Assembly: GCA_963737835.1 (NCBI GenBank) | Contig: CAVTUH010000001.1 | Coordinates: forward strand, 124,001 to 188,000 | DNA length: 64,000 bases | Direction: 5' to 3' | Source: Palsa-1248 sp963737835 | GTDB lineage: Bacteria; Gemmatimonadota; Gemmatimonadetes; Gemmatimonadales; Gemmatimonadaceae | In this document: piece by piece, positions 35,024 through 44,119 of the stretch | How the letters are laid out: each line of letters starts with the position of its first letter | Position numbering within the stretch: position 1 is the first letter of the stretch | Made by a program: the position numbers and the translations under genes | The notes under the pieces: model-generated | What the model saw: only the letters and a program-made list of their open reading frames with translations | What the model was told of the DNA's origin: nothing | Database searches by the model: none

Positions 35024-37066
35024 TCAGTTCGACACAGACGCCGTGGAAGTCGTTGCCAGGTCGCGGACGCTGGACGCGAGCTTGTGGACCTTTCCCGCGT
35101 CCGCTGCCGATTGGGCTTCGCCATCCAGCTGTGTTGCCAACTGCGTGAGCGCGTCGCGCCGACCGCCGCCGCTCGCCTTCTCAGCGCTGGCAAGCGACTT
35201 CCTCGCCGCGTCGATCTGGTCGGCAGGCAGCCCGTTCGATCGCGCGAGCTGGTCGAGATAGGCGCGCGCCAACGCAAAGCTCGCCGGCCAGACGAATCTC
35301 GGCTGGCCCTGCGTGTTGAACTCGTCGAATCGCACGGTCTTCGCCGCATCGAGCTCGTTCTGCGAGATCCAGCCGCTCGGTCGCAACTCGAGGATGTCGA
35401 GACCGCGGGCAATCTCCGACCCGACGATGTAGCCATTATACCAGTACGCGGACCAGAACCCGCCGTCGGCGAGCTTGGTCGAGTCGACCGGCCCACGATC
35501 GAAGAACGCGATCTCGGTGGGGTGCTTGGGGTCCGTCCATTCGAACACCGACACGCCGCCCTGGTACCATGCCTGCACCATCACGTCGCGTCCTGGGATC
35601 GGGATGAGCGAGCCGTTGTGCGCGACGCAATTCTCCTGTGCAGTCTGTGGCGCCAGCATTTTGTAATAGTTCTGGAACACGAGCTTTCGGTCGACGATCG
35701 TGAAGATCGCGTCAGCGCCCCAGTTGTGCGGGTCGGTCGCGCGGCATTTCGGCGCGCCGCCGCCACCCCACTCATCGGAGAAGAGCAGCTTCGTGCCATC
35801 GTTGCTGAACGTCGCCGAATGCCAGTACGAGAAGTTGGAGTCCGAGACCGCATCGAGCCGTGTGGGGTGCGCCGGATCACTGATGTCGAGGAGCATGCCA
35901 AATCCCTCGCACGCCCCGCCCGCCAGCCCGATCTGCGGATAGACCGTGATGTCGTGGCATGACGTGGCCGTGATGCCGTTGCCCCCCGCTTTACAACCCG
36001 GGCAGTCCGCGACGACCATCTTGTCGACCATTCCCTGCAACGCGGCGCGGAGGTTCGCGCTGTCGGCCGCGGTCGGCGGCCCGCTTCCGCCACGCGCCTT
36101 GACCATGCTGTCGAGGACGGGGTTGATCATCTCGGACGGGATGACCTCGGCGTCGCCGAAGACCATCGCGGTGAACTCACCCTTGGCGTGCAAGGCGGCT
36201 GTCGCTGCGACGTCTGCGGAGGCCTGTCCGTGCGTCGGCGCGTCGCTCAAGCCCTCGAAGATGTGGGGCGAGCTCACGATCGCGGCCTGCTCGGGATGCG
36301 CGAGCGGGACTTTGATGACCTCGATGCGGAATTTTGCCGAGTTGCGATCCTGGTCAGGATTCGCACTGACGCACCCTGCCAGCTCAGATGGCGACCGAAC
36401 TCCCGCCGAACCGGAGACATACACGTAGACGTTGTCGGGATCCTTCGGATCGACCACCAAGGTGTGCGTGTGCGAGCCGCGGCAGGTCTGCACGGTCGTG
36501 ATCGACTTGGGATGCGCAATGTCGCTGATGTCGACGATCCGGATGCCGCGCAGCCGCTCCTGGCTGACGGTATCCTTGGGCGCTTCGGTCCCGCAGTCGA
36601 TCCGCGCGGTCGGCGCTTCGGCAGACACGAACAAGAGGTTCTTGTAGACCGAGACGTCGCCCTGATTGGCTGGACAGACCCATCCCGTCTTCAGGGTTGG
36701 GTGACTCGGATTCGAGATATCCCAAACTTGAATGCCGTTGTAGTTGCCCTGAATCGCATAGTTGCCGATGAACGCCAGGTCGGAGTTCGTCTTCCCGGCA
36801 AATTGTTCCGTGGGACGAGAGTTGGACATGAGGTGCATGTTCCACTCCGCCTGCCCGGCGTTGAAGAGCCCAGCGTGGAGCCCAACGCGCGGATCGGGAT
36901 TGGGCGGCGTCATGGACATGTTCGCCTGCGGTGCCGGAGGCCTTCCAGCGTGCGAGCCGCCGCCAGACATGCAACCGGAGACGACGAACGCGCTACTCGC
37001 CGCCAAGAGCGAGAGACCAGACTTGGCGCCGAGCAATCGGCGGCTCGAACGGTGGAAGCAAACCAT
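35024..37066 (-). CDS. LVIVD-repeat beta-propeller lipoprotein (paralogue C)
   Basis: The protein has 680 residues with lipobox VVSGC and an AGGAT-type ribosome site eight bases before the ATG. The propeller and the eight family Cys are all present. In addition, the variable central loop carries an extra VADCPGC pair not found in the other copies, which could be a metal or disulfide site. The entry motif reads LHAGLFNAGQAEWN where the others have WDAG. The C-terminal tail ends KLASSVRDLATTSTASVSN. The gene is 17 bp after gene B and 19 bp before gene D, so it lies inside the tandem operon. Confidence 0.88.
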   Translation of the reverse strand: MVCFHRSSRRLLGAKSGLSLLAASSAFVVSGCMSGGGSHAGRPPAPQANMSMTPPNPDPRVGLHAGLFNAGQAEWNMHLMSNSRPTEQFAGKTNSDLAFIGNYAIQGNYNGIQVWDISNPSHPTLKTGWVCPANQGDVSVYKNLLFVSAEAPTARIDCGTEAPKDTVSQERLRGIRIVDISDIAHPKSITTVQTCRGSHTHTLVVDPKDPDNVYVYVSGSAGVRSPSELAGCVSANPDQDRNSAKFRIEVIKVPLAHPEQAAIVSSPHIFEGLSDAPTHGQASADVAATAALHAKGEFTAMVFGDAEVIPSEMINPVLDSMVKARGGSGPPTAADSANLRAALQGMVDKMVVADCPGCKAGGNGITATSCHDITVYPQIGLAGGACEGFGMLLDISDPAHPTRLDAVSDSNFSYWHSATFSNDGTKLLFSDEWGGGGAPKCRATDPHNWGADAIFTIVDRKLVFQNYYKMLAPQTAQENCVAHNGSLIPIPGRDVMVQAWYQGGVSVFEWTDPKHPTEIAFFDRGPVDSTKLADGGFWSAYWYNGYIVGSEIARGLDILELRPSGWISQNELDAAKTVRFDEFNTQGQPRFVWPASFALARAYLDQLARSNGLPADQIDAARKSLASAEKASGGGRRDALTQLATQLDGEAQSAADAGKVHKLASSVRDLATTSTASVSN

Positions 37067-37083
37067 ACGTGTATCCTGCTCCG

Positions 37084-39076
37084 TTATGAGTTGGAGGCCA
37101 GTTCGTGAACCGTACTGGCCAGCGTGCGAACCTTGGCAGCGTCGGCGGCGCTCGACGCATCGCCATCCAGTTGCGACGCCAGCTTGTTCAACGCATCACG
37201 CCGTGCAGCGCCCGAGCCTTTCTCGGCGCTCGCCAGCGACTGGCGGATGCCGGAAATCTGGTCAGCCGGCAGACCATTCGAGCGCGCGAGCTGGTCGACG
37301 TACGCGCCAGCGAGCACGAAGCTCGCGGGCCACACCAGCTTCGGTTGTCCCTGCGTATTGAACTCGTCGAAGCGCACCGACTTCGCGGCGTTGATCTCGT
37401 TCTGCGAGAGGAGTCCGCTGGGGCGGAGCTCGAAGATGTCCAGGCCGCGGCGAATCTCAGAGCTCACAATGACGCCGTTGTACCAATACGCCGACCAGCT
37501 ACCGCCCATTTCCATGCGCGTGGAGTCCACTGGACCACGATCGAAGAAGGCGATTTCCTTCGGGTGCTTCGCGTCCGTCCAGTCGAACACGGAGACGCCG
37601 CCCTGATACCAGGCCTGCACCATGATGTCGCGGCCGGGCACTGGGATGAGTGATCCGTTATGCGCGACGCAGTTCTCTTGCGCGGTCTGCGGTGCCGGCA
37701 ACTTGTAATAGCTCTGGAAGACGAGCTTGCGGTTCTCAATCGTGAAGATCGCGTCGGCACCCCACTCCTTCGGGTCGGTGGCGCGACATTTGGGTGCTCC
37801 ACCGCCACCCCACTCGTCGGAGAACAGCAGCTTCGTCCCGTCGTTGTTGAACGTGGCCGAGTGCCAGTACGAGAAGTTGGTATCGGCGGCCGCGTCGATG
37901 CGGACAGGATTCGTCGGATTGCTGATATCGAGGAGCAGACCGTGCCCCTCGCACGCGCCACCCGCCAGACCAATCTGCGGGTAGACGGTGATGTCGTGGC
38001 AGCTCGTACCCAAGCCCGGCGCGTCGCCCATCATCTTTGCAACCATGCCCGGGATCGCATCCCGAAGGGCCTGGCTGTCAGCGGCGGTCGGCGCGCCTGA
38101 TCCTCCGCGAGCCTTGACCATGCTGTCGAGTAGCACGTTAATGAAGCCCGATGGGATGATCATCTTCTCGCCCATCATATCGGCAACGAAGGCGCCCTTG
38201 GCTACCTCGGCCTTTTCCTCCGGGCTGAGTCCGTGCGAGCCCACCTGTCCGAGGTCGTTGAAAATGCGGGGCGAACTGACGATAGCAGCCTGCTCCGGGT
38301 GGGCGAGCGGCACCTTGATGACCTCGATGCGGAAGAGCGCGGAGTTCGGGTCCTTGGAGGGGGCGACCCTCACGCAGCCCGGCAGCTCGCTCGCCGGGCG
38401 GATGGGCGCCGAGCCGGAGATGTAGACGTAGACATTGTCCGGGTCTTTGGGATCGACCAGCAGCGTGTGCGTGTGCGAGCCACGACACGTCTGAACCGTG
38501 GTGATCGGTTTCGGGTTCGAGATGTCGGTGATGTCCAGGATGCGCAGGCCACGCAAGCGTTCCGTGCTCACAGTGTCCTTGGGCGCTTGGGCTCCGCAGT
38601 CCAGCCTGGCCGACTCCGACTCGGCGGACTGGAACATGAGATTCTTGTAGACCGAGACGTCGCTCTGGGACGCAGGACAGGCAAACGCCTTCTTGAGCGT
38701 CGGGTGGGCGGGATTGGAGATGTCCCAGACCTGAATCCCGTTGTAGCTCCCCTGAATGACGTAGTTGCCGTAGAACGCCATGTCCGAGTTGGTCTTGCCG
38801 TCGAATCCTTCCGATGGCCGGGTGTTGGAGAGCAGGTGCATGTTCCACTCGGCGGTACCAGCGTCCCAGAATGCCACCCTTGAGGCCGACACGCGGGTCC
38901 GGGTTGGGTGCCGTCATGGACATGTCGGCCGCGGGCGCGGGCGACGTGCCGCCTGTCGATGCCATCGAGTGCGCGCACGCTGTGAGCGCCAGCGCGGCGA
39001 GCGATAGCACCACCGAATGGCCGGCCGACGCGGCCGTCAGCCGCGGCGCGCGGTCAAAGAGAGATGCGGGGCCCAT
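37084..39076 (-). CDS. LVIVD-repeat beta-propeller lipoprotein (paralogue B), apparent frameshift
   Basis: The start at 39076 has AAGGAT seven bases upstream, and the signal peptide ends in lipobox ALTAC. The frame breaks after NPDPRVGLKGGI. Removing one A of the pair at 38870/38871 restores IWDAGTAEWNMHLLSNTRPSEGF and a 663-residue family protein; the span minus one base is divisible by three. As given, the signal peptide and the propeller (602-residue ORF) lie in different frames, so no lipidated product would be made. All downstream family motifs are intact (CRGSHTHTLL, SCHDITVYPQIG, SYWHSATFNN, CVAHNGSLIPVPG), which argues for a very recent mutation or a sequence error. Confidence 0.85.
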
Positions 39077-39202
39077 TGTTGATCCTTGAAGGAAAGAGGT
39101 GTAAAGCAACACGGCCACATGGGCCCAGGTCGGGCGCCAGTGCGCGCGTCAACAAGTACGGCGCACTGGCGTCCGAAGATTCGGCAGCGTGCTCGGCCAG
39201 GC

Positions 39203-41272
39203 TCAGTTCGAGGCGGCGGTGGCTGTCGACGCCAGATCGCGGACGGTACCCGAGAGCTTCCGGACCTTGGCGGCGTCGGTCGAATTCTGTGCATCACCAT
39301 CCAACTGCGTCGCAAGCTGCGTGAGCGCATCACGCCGGGCAGTGCCAGTCTCTTTCTCTGCACTCGCAAGGCTACCACGCGCAGAGGAGATCTGGCCGGA
39401 GCTCAACCCCTTCGACCGCTCGAGCTGGTCGAGGTACGCACCGGCCAGCACGAACGTCGTCGGCCACACCAGCGCCGGCTGTCCCTGCGTGTTGAACTCA
39501 TCGAACTTCACGGTCTTGGCAGCAGCGATCTCATTCTGCGAGAGCAGAACGCTCGGCTTCAGCTCGAGGATGTCGAGTCCACGAGCGATCTCGGAGCTGA
39601 TGATGTAGCCGTTGTACCAGTAGGCGGACCAGGAGCCGCCGCTTGCCATGCGGGTGGAGTCGACCGGCCCGCGGTCGAAGAACGCGATCTCCGTGGGGTG
39701 TTTGGGATCGGTCCAATCGAAGACCGATATGCCACCCTGATACCATGCCTGGACCATCACGTCGCGGCCCGGGATCGGGATCAGCGAGCCATTGTGGGCG
39801 ACACAGTTCTCCTGTGCCGTCTGCGGAGCGGGAAGCTTGTAATAGTTCTGGAACACCATCTTGTGGTTCACAATCGTGAAGATCGCGTCAGCGCCCCAAT
39901 CACGCGGGTCGCTCGCGCGGCACTTGGGCGCGCCACCACCGCCCCACTCGTCGGAGAACAGGATCTTCGTCCCGTCGTTGTTGAAGGTGGCCGAGTGCCA
40001 GTACGAGAAGTTCGAGTCGGCGACTGCATCGAGGCGCACCGGGTGAGTCGGGTCGCTGATGTCGAGCAGGAGACCGTGTCCTTCGCACGCGCCACCCGCA
40101 AGGCCGATCTGTGGGTAGACCGTGATGTCGTGGCAGCTCGTGCCAAGGATACGCGGCCCCTGGATCGCAAACCGCCGGTTGACGATCTCTTGCAGGTGCT
40201 CGCGCACGAACGCGCTGTCGGCCCCGTTCGGCGCGGAACGGCCATTCTGCTTGGCAATGCTATCGAGGACCGGGTTGACGAAGCGCCCGTTCATGACCTG
40301 CGGCTGCCCGCCGCCGAAGCTTGCGACAAACCCGCCGGTGGCGCGGGCCTTGGCAACATCGGCGATATCCTGCGGCGCGAGGCCGTGCGACGGGACCTGC
40401 GCCAGCCCCTCGAAGATGCGCGGCGAGCTCACGATCGCGGCCTGCTCGGGATGCGCGAGCGGGACTTTGATGACCTCGATGCGGAATTTTGCCGAGTTGG
40501 GATCCTGGTCAGGACTGGCGCTGACGCACCCCGCCAATTCAGACGGCGACCGAACTCCCGCCGAACCGGAGATATAGACGTAGACGTCGTCGGGATCCTT
40601 CGGATCGACCAACAATGTGTGCGTGTGCGAGCCTCGGCAGGTCTGGACGTTGGCGATGTCCTTGGGGTGCATGATGTCGCTGATATCCCAGATCCGGATG
40701 CCGCGCAGGCGCGCCATGCTCACGGTGTCTTTGGGCGCATTAGTACCGCAGTCGAGTCGCGCGGTGGGTGCCTCGGCCGACTCGAAGAGCAAATTCTTGT
40801 AGACGGACACGTCACTCTGCGACGCCGGACACACGTAGGCCGTCTTGAGCGTCGGATGCGCCGGGTCCGTAATGTCCCACACCTGGAAGCCGTTGTAGCT
40901 CCCTTGAATGACGTAGTTGCCGAGGAACGCGAGATCCGAGTTCGTCTTCCCTTGAAAACCCTCGGTCGGCCGGCTGTTGGACACGAGGTGCATGTTCCAC
41001 TCGGCCTCTCCGGCGTCCCAGAGACCAGCCTTCAGACCGACCCGCGGATCGGGGTTCGGCGCAACGGACGAGCGATCACAGTTATCGACCGCGCACATGC
41101 CAGCGATGTTCTCTTTGTTCGCGGTATTCGACGGTGAGGGTGTGCCCGTCAATGCGTTGGGGTGTGCGCAGGCCGCGGCAGCCAACGCGGCGACGGCGAA
41201 CCACGCCGTTCCCGCTGGCCTGCCGGCGACAGCGCGCCGCATCCAACGGCTAGCCCGGTACAGGGAAGCCAT
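39203..41272 (-). CDS. LVIVD-repeat beta-propeller lipoprotein (paralogue A)
   Basis: The protein has 689 residues from 41272, chosen for AAAAGGATTCAACC upstream, similar to gene B. An in-frame ATG at 41332 overlaps the DUF305 stop (ATGA) and could be used by coupling. The lipobox is AAAAC. Between anchor and propeller is an extra CAVDNCDRSS segment. Blades include GFQVWDITDPAHPTLKTAYV, GIRIWDISDIMHPKDIANV and GISVFDWTDPKHPTEIAFF. Eight Cys are conserved with the other copies. LVIVD repeats are found in cell-surface proteins of bacteria and archaea, with no known activity. It is the first of four tandem copies and lies 57 bp after the DUF305 gene. Confidence 0.88.
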   Translation of the reverse strand: MASLYRASRWMRRAVAGRPAGTAWFAVAALAAAACAHPNALTGTPSPSNTANKENIAGMCAVDNCDRSSVAPNPDPRVGLKAGLWDAGEAEWNMHLVSNSRPTEGFQGKTNSDLAFLGNYVIQGSYNGFQVWDITDPAHPTLKTAYVCPASQSDVSVYKNLLFESAEAPTARLDCGTNAPKDTVSMARLRGIRIWDISDIMHPKDIANVQTCRGSHTHTLLVDPKDPDDVYVYISGSAGVRSPSELAGCVSASPDQDPNSAKFRIEVIKVPLAHPEQAAIVSSPRIFEGLAQVPSHGLAPQDIADVAKARATGGFVASFGGGQPQVMNGRFVNPVLDSIAKQNGRSAPNGADSAFVREHLQEIVNRRFAIQGPRILGTSCHDITVYPQIGLAGGACEGHGLLLDISDPTHPVRLDAVADSNFSYWHSATFNNDGTKILFSDEWGGGGAPKCRASDPRDWGADAIFTIVNHKMVFQNYYKLPAPQTAQENCVAHNGSLIPIPGRDVMVQAWYQGGISVFDWTDPKHPTEIAFFDRGPVDSTRMASGGSWSAYWYNGYIISSEIARGLDILELKPSVLLSQNEIAAAKTVKFDEFNTQGQPALVWPTTFVLAGAYLDQLERSKGLSSGQISSARGSLASAEKETGTARRDALTQLATQLDGDAQNSTDAAKVRKLSGTVRDLASTATAASN

Positions 41273-41328
41273 GGTTGAATCCTTTTGAGGGAGGGTGTAG
41301 AGCGGGGCGGACGTCTGGGGTACGTGAC

Positions 41329-42042
41329 TCATTGCGACGATTGGGAGGCGGCTCCCGCGGGGCCAGCGACCGACATCATGAACAGCATGCGCTGCATGCG
41401 CGCGATCTCGGTGGTCTGATCAATGTTGATGTCCGAAGCCAACTTGAAAATCAGCTCGTCTTCGCCGGCGCCGTAGGTCTCGAACAGGTCATGCACCATC
41501 GTCACGGCGCCCTCGTGGTGCTGGATCATCCCAGTCAGGAACAGCCGGTCGAAGTCCGGGCCATGGGCGGCATCCAACTGCTTCATCTGCTCCGCAGTCA
41601 GCATGCCGGCCATCATCATTGGCATGTGCATGCCATTCATCGAAACCGACATCCCGTCAGGGTCGGGCTGCGGGATCGGCGCCCCTCGGTCACGCAGCCA
41701 CGCCTGCATCAAATGAATCTCGTCGTTCTGGGCGTTGATGATCCGCGCGCATAGCGTCTGGATCGATGGGCTCGCCCCATGGGTGGGCGCCCACTTGGCC
41801 ATCGTGATCGCCTGGCCGTGGTGGGCGATCATGCCCGTCATGAAATCGATATCAGCCTTCGTATACGGGCGCGTAACGCTGTCCTTGCGAGCCTGAGCCA
41901 TCGCTGCGGCTTCGCTCTGGGTGGCGGCTGACGACGACGGCTGCGGGGCCGTCTGTACGGTCTGCTGCTGGTGGCCGGCGCACGCGGCCAGGGATCCTGT
42001 GAGCAGGGCTGCAGCGGCCCCGCGAATCAATGATTGTGTCAT
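41329..42042 (-). CDS. DUF305 family lipoprotein (possible copper-binding)
   Basis: The protein has 237 residues. The start at 42042 gives a signal peptide with lipobox SLAAC (Cys21); a 317-residue in-frame extension is rejected. The two DUF305 four-helix units are clear: DFMTGMIAHHGQAITMAKWAPTHG..NAQNDEIHLMQAWL and FDRLFLTGMIQHHEGAVTMVHDLF..EIARMQRML. Between them is a Met-rich run (MSVSMNGMHMPMMMAGM). DUF305 proteins are ferritin-like and are linked to copper in several bacteria; the paired HH and Met-rich loop fit that. It is the first gene of the LVIVD tandem operon, so the propellers may work with it. A remnant DUF305 fused to an LVIVD tail lies at 59136. Confidence 0.88.
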   Translation of the reverse strand: MTQSLIRGAAAALLTGSLAACAGHQQQTVQTAPQPSSSAATQSEAAAMAQARKDSVTRPYTKADIDFMTGMIAHHGQAITMAKWAPTHGASPSIQTLCARIINAQNDEIHLMQAWLRDRGAPIPQPDPDGMSVSMNGMHMPMMMAGMLTAEQMKQLDAAHGPDFDRLFLTGMIQHHEGAVTMVHDLFETYGAGEDELIFKLASDINIDQTTEIARMQRMLFMMSVAGPAGAASQSSQ

Positions 42043-42471
42043 TGCACCAATTGTCCGGTGAGGGCGCGCCAAACCAAGCGGCCCCGTGAGAATGCTCTCC
42101 GAGGAAAAAATAGTAACGATCGGACACAGACGTGGTAAGCGGGGGGGGCGCGAGTCCGTACATGGGAAAACCTGTCCGGGCAACAGATTAGACACCCATG
42201 ACTGGGCTGGCAGCCGTCGTTGCACTCGCGTTGAGATTGTCCTGGCTTCGACATCACCCGTCCGGACAGCGTTTGCTTCCACCTGTACGCGAGCGCGACA
42301 CTAAACGTTACGCCCCAGACCAGCAAACTGCTGAGCACGCTGAGGCCGGACTCCCTCCGGGCGGTCGTTTCGGCGCGGCTGGGAGACCGCCTGCCAGTTC
42401 TGCCGCGCCCCGCCCTCATCGTCCGACTCTTGCATATGTACGGCGATCGAGGCGCTCCGGCCGGAGGTCAA
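42043..42471. other. Divergent intergenic region, DUF305 operon / htrA
   Basis: About 430 bp hold the control regions of two divergent units. A short AT-rich stretch (GAAAAAATAGTAACG, near 42103) stands out, but no promoter pair convinced me. A 126-residue ORF on the minus strand (42039-42419) has one hydrophobic stretch but no ribosome site and irregular composition, so it is not called. Confidence 0.3.
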
Positions 42472-44019
42472 ATGCGCTCGCCAGCCATCAGGATTTGCGG
42501 TGTCATGCCGCTGATTTCACTTGTCGCCGCCAGCGCCCTTGTGGCCTGCCGCGACTCTCATTCCTCACCCAATCACCTGGCAATGGCGGCCGGCGAGGTC
42601 GCCGAGTCGCTCGCGCCGCGATACGCCAGTGCCGAGACGCCCAGTACGCCCGGCGGGATCGCCAGCCTCGCCCCGTTGGCCAGGCAGGTCACGCCAGCGG
42701 TGGTCGCCATTCAATCGCTGATCGGTCCTGACAGCAACCAGGTGGCGAGCAACGGGGGACAAGGCCCTCCCGGCCTGCCCCCTGGGTTCTTGCCGCCGGG
42801 CTTCGGACCGCCGCAGGACGAAGGGCCCCGGGGCGCCCTCGGGACTGGATTCATCGTCTCGAGCGACGGCTACATCCTCACAAACAATCATGTGGTCGAG
42901 GGCTCGGAACGCCTCACGGTCGGGTTGCCCGATCGGCGGATCTTTACGGCCAAGGTGATCGGCCACGATCCCGCGACGGACGTCGCCCTCATCAAGATCG
43001 ACGCGACGGGTCTCCCCACCCTGCCGCTCGGCAATGACAGCACGACACAAGTTGGAGACGCAGTCATGGCCGTCGGCAACCCGCTGGGTCTCAACTTCAC
43101 GGTGACCTCCGGTATCGTCAGCGCCAAAGGCCGCAATCGCGAACTGCGGGGGCTGTTCAACGACCGATACGCGATCGTCGACTTCATTCAGACCAATGCC
43201 GTCATCAATCCTGGCAATTCCGGCGGTCCGCTCGTCGACATGAGTGGTCGGGTCATCGGCATCAACTCGGCGATTGCGAGCCCGACCGGCAGCTTCGCAG
43301 GCTACGGGTTTGCCGTTCCTATCAGCATCGCGCGCATCGTGATGGAGGACCTGCGGAAGTATGGCCGGGTCCGGCACGCGATCCTGGGTGTCACGGTCCA
43401 GGACGTCACTCCAGCCGACGCCCGTGCGGCCGGCCTCAAGGAGATCCAAGGCGTTCTTGTCGGCGGGGTCTCCTCGGGCGGGCCCGCCGCGAAGGCGGGC
43501 GTTCATCCGGGCGACATCATTACCGCCGTCGACGGCAAGAGCATTGACCAAGTGTCGTCGCTGCAGCGCATGATCTTCGGCTTCCAGCCAGGCGCGGCGG
43601 TCACGCTCGAACTCCACCGCTACGGACAGCAACGGAGCGCACAGGTGACCCTGGGCGAACCACCGAAAGACCAACAGACCGCGAGCAACAGCGGGGGCTC
43701 GAACTCGGGTGCCACGCACCTGGGCGTCGCGGTCATCCCGGTGACCCCAGAGGTAGCAAATCAACTCCAGCTTCCCAACGGCACGACAGGCCTACTCGTC
43801 CGTCAGGTCGACCCAACGGGACCGGCAGCGACGGCCGGGCTGGCACCGGGCGATATCATCGAAGCCGCGCTCGGCCCCGGATCGGAAAAGCCACTGCACT
43901 CGATCCAGGACCTGCGCGGAGCGATCGAGCATGCGACCAATGGTGTGGTGAGTCTCCTGGTGTTCTCGCCGCAGGCCGGCGGGACGCATGTGGTGAATAT
44001 TCAGACTACGGGACGTTAG
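42472..44019 (+). CDS. HtrA/DegP-type serine protease, lipoprotein
   Basis: The protein has 515 residues. GGAGGT precedes the ATG at 42472. The signal carries a lipobox (ALVAC), so unlike DegP it should be membrane-anchored. After a Pro/Gly-rich linker, the trypsin-like domain has the triad His140 (TNNHVVEG), Asp170 (DVALIKID) and Ser250 (NPGNSGGP). Two PDZ domains follow (about 300-390 and 420-510; GVLVGGVSSGGPAAKAGVHPGDIITAVDG and LLVRQVDPTGPAATAGLAPGDIIE). The enzyme degrades or refolds damaged envelope proteins. Its stop codon TAG is the first heptad of element E5. It is divergent from the DUF305/LVIVD operon. Confidence 0.93.
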   Translation: MRSPAIRICGVMPLISLVAASALVACRDSHSSPNHLAMAAGEVAESLAPRYASAETPSTPGGIASLAPLARQVTPAVVAIQSLIGPDSNQVASNGGQGPPGLPPGFLPPGFGPPQDEGPRGALGTGFIVSSDGYILTNNHVVEGSERLTVGLPDRRIFTAKVIGHDPATDVALIKIDATGLPTLPLGNDSTTQVGDAVMAVGNPLGLNFTVTSGIVSAKGRNRELRGLFNDRYAIVDFIQTNAVINPGNSGGPLVDMSGRVIGINSAIASPTGSFAGYGFAVPISIARIVMEDLRKYGRVRHAILGVTVQDVTPADARAAGLKEIQGVLVGGVSSGGPAAKAGVHPGDIITAVDGKSIDQVSSLQRMIFGFQPGAAVTLELHRYGQQRSAQVTLGEPPKDQQTASNSGGSNSGATHLGVAVIPVTPEVANQLQLPNGTTGLLVRQVDPTGPAATAGLAPGDIIEAALGPGSEKPLHSIQDLRGAIEHATNGVVSLLVFSPQAGGTHVVNIQTTGR

Positions 44020-44119
44020 ACGTTGGACGTTAGAAAAAAACGTTAGGGCCAGCTACGCAACCTGTGGCTGGCCCTCGAGGTTTGTCTCCAACGTCTGACG
44101 TCCAACATCTAACGTCTAG
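44012..44119. repeat. Composite heptad/hairpin element, copy E5, supplying two stop codons
   Basis: Three heptads, an A-tract, a stem AGGGCCAGC (44045-44053) / GCTGGCCCT (44067-44075), a T-rich tract and inverted heptads ending AACGTCTAG. The first ACGTTAG gives the htrA stop (44017-44019). A heptad of the right arm gives the stop of the opposing MCO copy 2 (44109-44111), whose last two codons (RR) are also element sequence. Confidence 0.88.

Noticed and set aside
39086..41137. 683-residue open frame on the plus strand
   Set aside because: It is the antisense shadow of LVIVD gene A; composition is Arg/Val/Asp-rich with no fold signature.
42039..42419. 126-residue open frame on the minus strand with one hydrophobic stretch
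   Set aside because: No ribosome site, Arg/Ser-rich composition, overlaps the leader of the DUF305 gene; no evidence that it is a gene.
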